NCBI GenBank assembly: GCA_030148625.1
Contig: JASBTC010000427.1
Span: forward strand, 1-23,246
Direction: 5' to 3'
Length of the DNA stretch: 23,246 nt
DNA from: Sphingobium sp.
Lineage (GTDB): Bacteria > Pseudomonadota > Alphaproteobacteria > Sphingomonadales > Sphingomonadaceae
Shown here: piece after piece, positions 22,110-23,246 of the stretch
Layout: each line of letters begins with the position of its first letter
How positions within the stretch are numbered: the first letter of the stretch is position 1
Translations under genes and position numbers: made by a program
The notes under the pieces: generated by a model
The model's database searches: none
The model's input: the letters and a program-made list of their open reading frames with translations, nothing else
What the model was told of the DNA's origin: nothing

Positions 22110-23246
22110 CTAGGGCGTGGCTGCGGCCGGCATGTAGCGATCGCGCAGATCGAGCGGACGCGCGGTCAGCGGCATCTGGATGCCCTTCACGAACACGGCC
22201 TGTGGCTGTGACAGCGGTTCCAGCGGATCGCCGTTCCATAACACCAGATCAGCCTCTTTTCCTGCATCAAGCGAACCGATTCGGTTCGCAACGCCGAACA
22301 CCCTTGCCGGATTGATCGTGATCGCGGCGACCGCAGCCGCATATGGCAGCCCCCAGGCGACCGCATTGCCCGCACCGTAGCGCAGCTCGCGCGCGCGGTG
22401 CGCGACGCCGCTGCCGGTCTTGATGATCACGGTCACGCCCGCGGCGTCGAGCCGGGCGGCATTCTCCTCGGTCGCGCCAAGTTCGGAGAAGCTCCGCGGC
22501 AGGTTCGCGAGCGGATCGACGATGACGGGCACGCCCGCCGCCGCGATCTGCGGCGCGACACGCCAACCCTCCGCCGCGCCGTCGAGAATGATCCTCAATC
22601 CTTCCTCGCGCGCTACGCCAAGCATCTCGACGATATCCGATGCGCGATCGACCTTGACGATCACCGGCATCTTCCCCTCGACGACGGGAACCAACGCTTC
22701 GAGATCGATGCGCGACAGCGGCTGCGGGCGCCCCGCGCCACGATCGTAAGCGGCGCGATTGCGTGCGAAGTGACGGACGTCCGCAAGCGTCGCCTTCAAC
22801 TGGACGATCGCCGAACCGCGGGCGCCGCCGGCACGCTCGGCGCCACCTTCGCCCATTTCGAGCACCATCGCGACGCGCGGACGCGTCACCATATCGGGCT
22901 GCTGCGCCAGGTCGATCACCGCCGCCTGCCCCGAAAATTGCAGCTCGCGGCCGCGCCGGTCGTCATAAAGCGGGGTGGTCACCGCATGGGTGATGCCCGC
23001 CAGCCGAGAGACCGGCAGCAGGATCGAATCGGGATTGAGCCCATACGAGATATCGAAGCCCGCGCTGATCCCGGCGCTGTGCGTCGCGCGATCGGCGCTC
23101 GTCGGCACCTGGCTGACCTCGACCGCGCCCAGGCTGCTGTCCGCCTGGATGAAGCCCGGCGTCACCACCCCGCCCTTGCCGTCGATCCCGCGTGTACCCG
23201 CCGGAACGGCCACGCCGGGTCCGGCCGCGACGATGCGGCCGTCGCG
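22110..23246 (-). CDS. Amidohydrolase-superfamily protein, 5' truncated by the window edge, metal ligands missing
   Basis: The frame runs off the right edge; 378 residues are present, from RDGRIVAAGPGVAVPAG to the TAG at 22110-22112. The fold is recognisable as imidazolonepropionase-like amidohydrolase. There is the N-terminal sandwich piece, GGVVTPGFIQADSSLGAVEV where the first barrel strand should be, and the closing TINPARVFGVANRIGSLDAGKEADLVLWNGDPLE. The usual HxH after PGFI is replaced by ADS. The usual His in the VxVHA strand is VIVKVDRASDI. The usual terminal Asp region reads KTGSGVAHRA. Related bacterial proteins are often secreted and encoded next to an intact paralogue; whether that holds here lies outside the window. 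It is probably not a standard metal-dependent hydrolase. Confidence 0.82.
   Translation of the reverse strand, partial: RDGRIVAAGPGVAVPAGTRGIDGKGGVVTPGFIQADSSLGAVEVSQVPTSADRATHSAGISAGFDISYGLNPDSILLPVSRLAGITHAVTTPLYDDRRGRELQFSGQAAVIDLAQQPDMVTRPRVAMVLEMGEGGAERAGGARGSAIVQLKATLADVRHFARNRAAYDRGAGRPQPLSRIDLEALVPVVEGKMPVIVKVDRASDIVEMLGVAREEGLRIILDGAAEGWRVAPQIAAAGVPVIVDPLANLPRSFSELGATEENAARLDAAGVTVIIKTGSGVAHRARELRYGAGNAVAWGLPYAAAVAAITINPARVFGVANRIGSLDAGKEADLVLWNGDPLEPLSQPQAVFVKGIQMPLTARPLDLRDRYMPAAATP

Overview
The window looks like a chromosomal segment from a sphingomonad-type alphaproteobacterium (Sphingomonas or a close relative). The reasons are uniformly high GC, two TonB-dependent receptors, a FecI/FecR/FecA-type surface-signalling operon, a GC-rich autotransporter, and palindromic intergenic repeats of kinds I recall from sphingomonad genomes. 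The last point is from memory and was not checked. No rRNA, tRNA, CRISPR array, phage gene or transposase was seen.

Layout, left half. The window opens with the last codons of an unidentified + strand gene. A palindromic repeat separates it from a [2Fe-2S] ferredoxin (-). Next come an HhH-GPD DNA glycosylase (+), an AraC-type regulator (+), a composite palindromic repeat and an S9 prolyl-oligopeptidase-type peptidase (+). A class I/II aminotransferase (-) is divergent from a tight mtnB-mtnD-mtnC-mtnA operon (+). Together these five genes cover methionine salvage from 5-methylthioribose-1-phosphate to methionine; the aminotransferase is the probable last step.

Layout, right half. From about 8.87 kb onward every gene is on the minus strand. 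In order of transcription from the right edge these are: a 5'-truncated amidohydrolase-fold protein lacking the usual metal ligands; an ECF sigma factor, a FecR anti-sigma regulator and an STN-containing TonB receptor (cell-surface signalling and uptake); a 1071-aa autotransporter; an XdhC-family protein; a MobA-like nucleotidyltransferase; a MATE efflux protein; and a second, simpler TonB-dependent receptor.

The most unusual object is a 271-bp element (13113-13383) between xdhC and the MobA-like gene. It has 33-bp terminal inverted repeats with one mismatch and two further long hairpins inside, so a single strand could fold into a three-way junction. It is bounded by TA dinucleotides. It supplies the present stop codon of xdhC and ends exactly at the start codon of the next gene, so it looks like a MITE-like insertion into a previously overlapping gene pair. 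All three convergent gene junctions in the window also carry palindromic repeats, each of a different sequence family.
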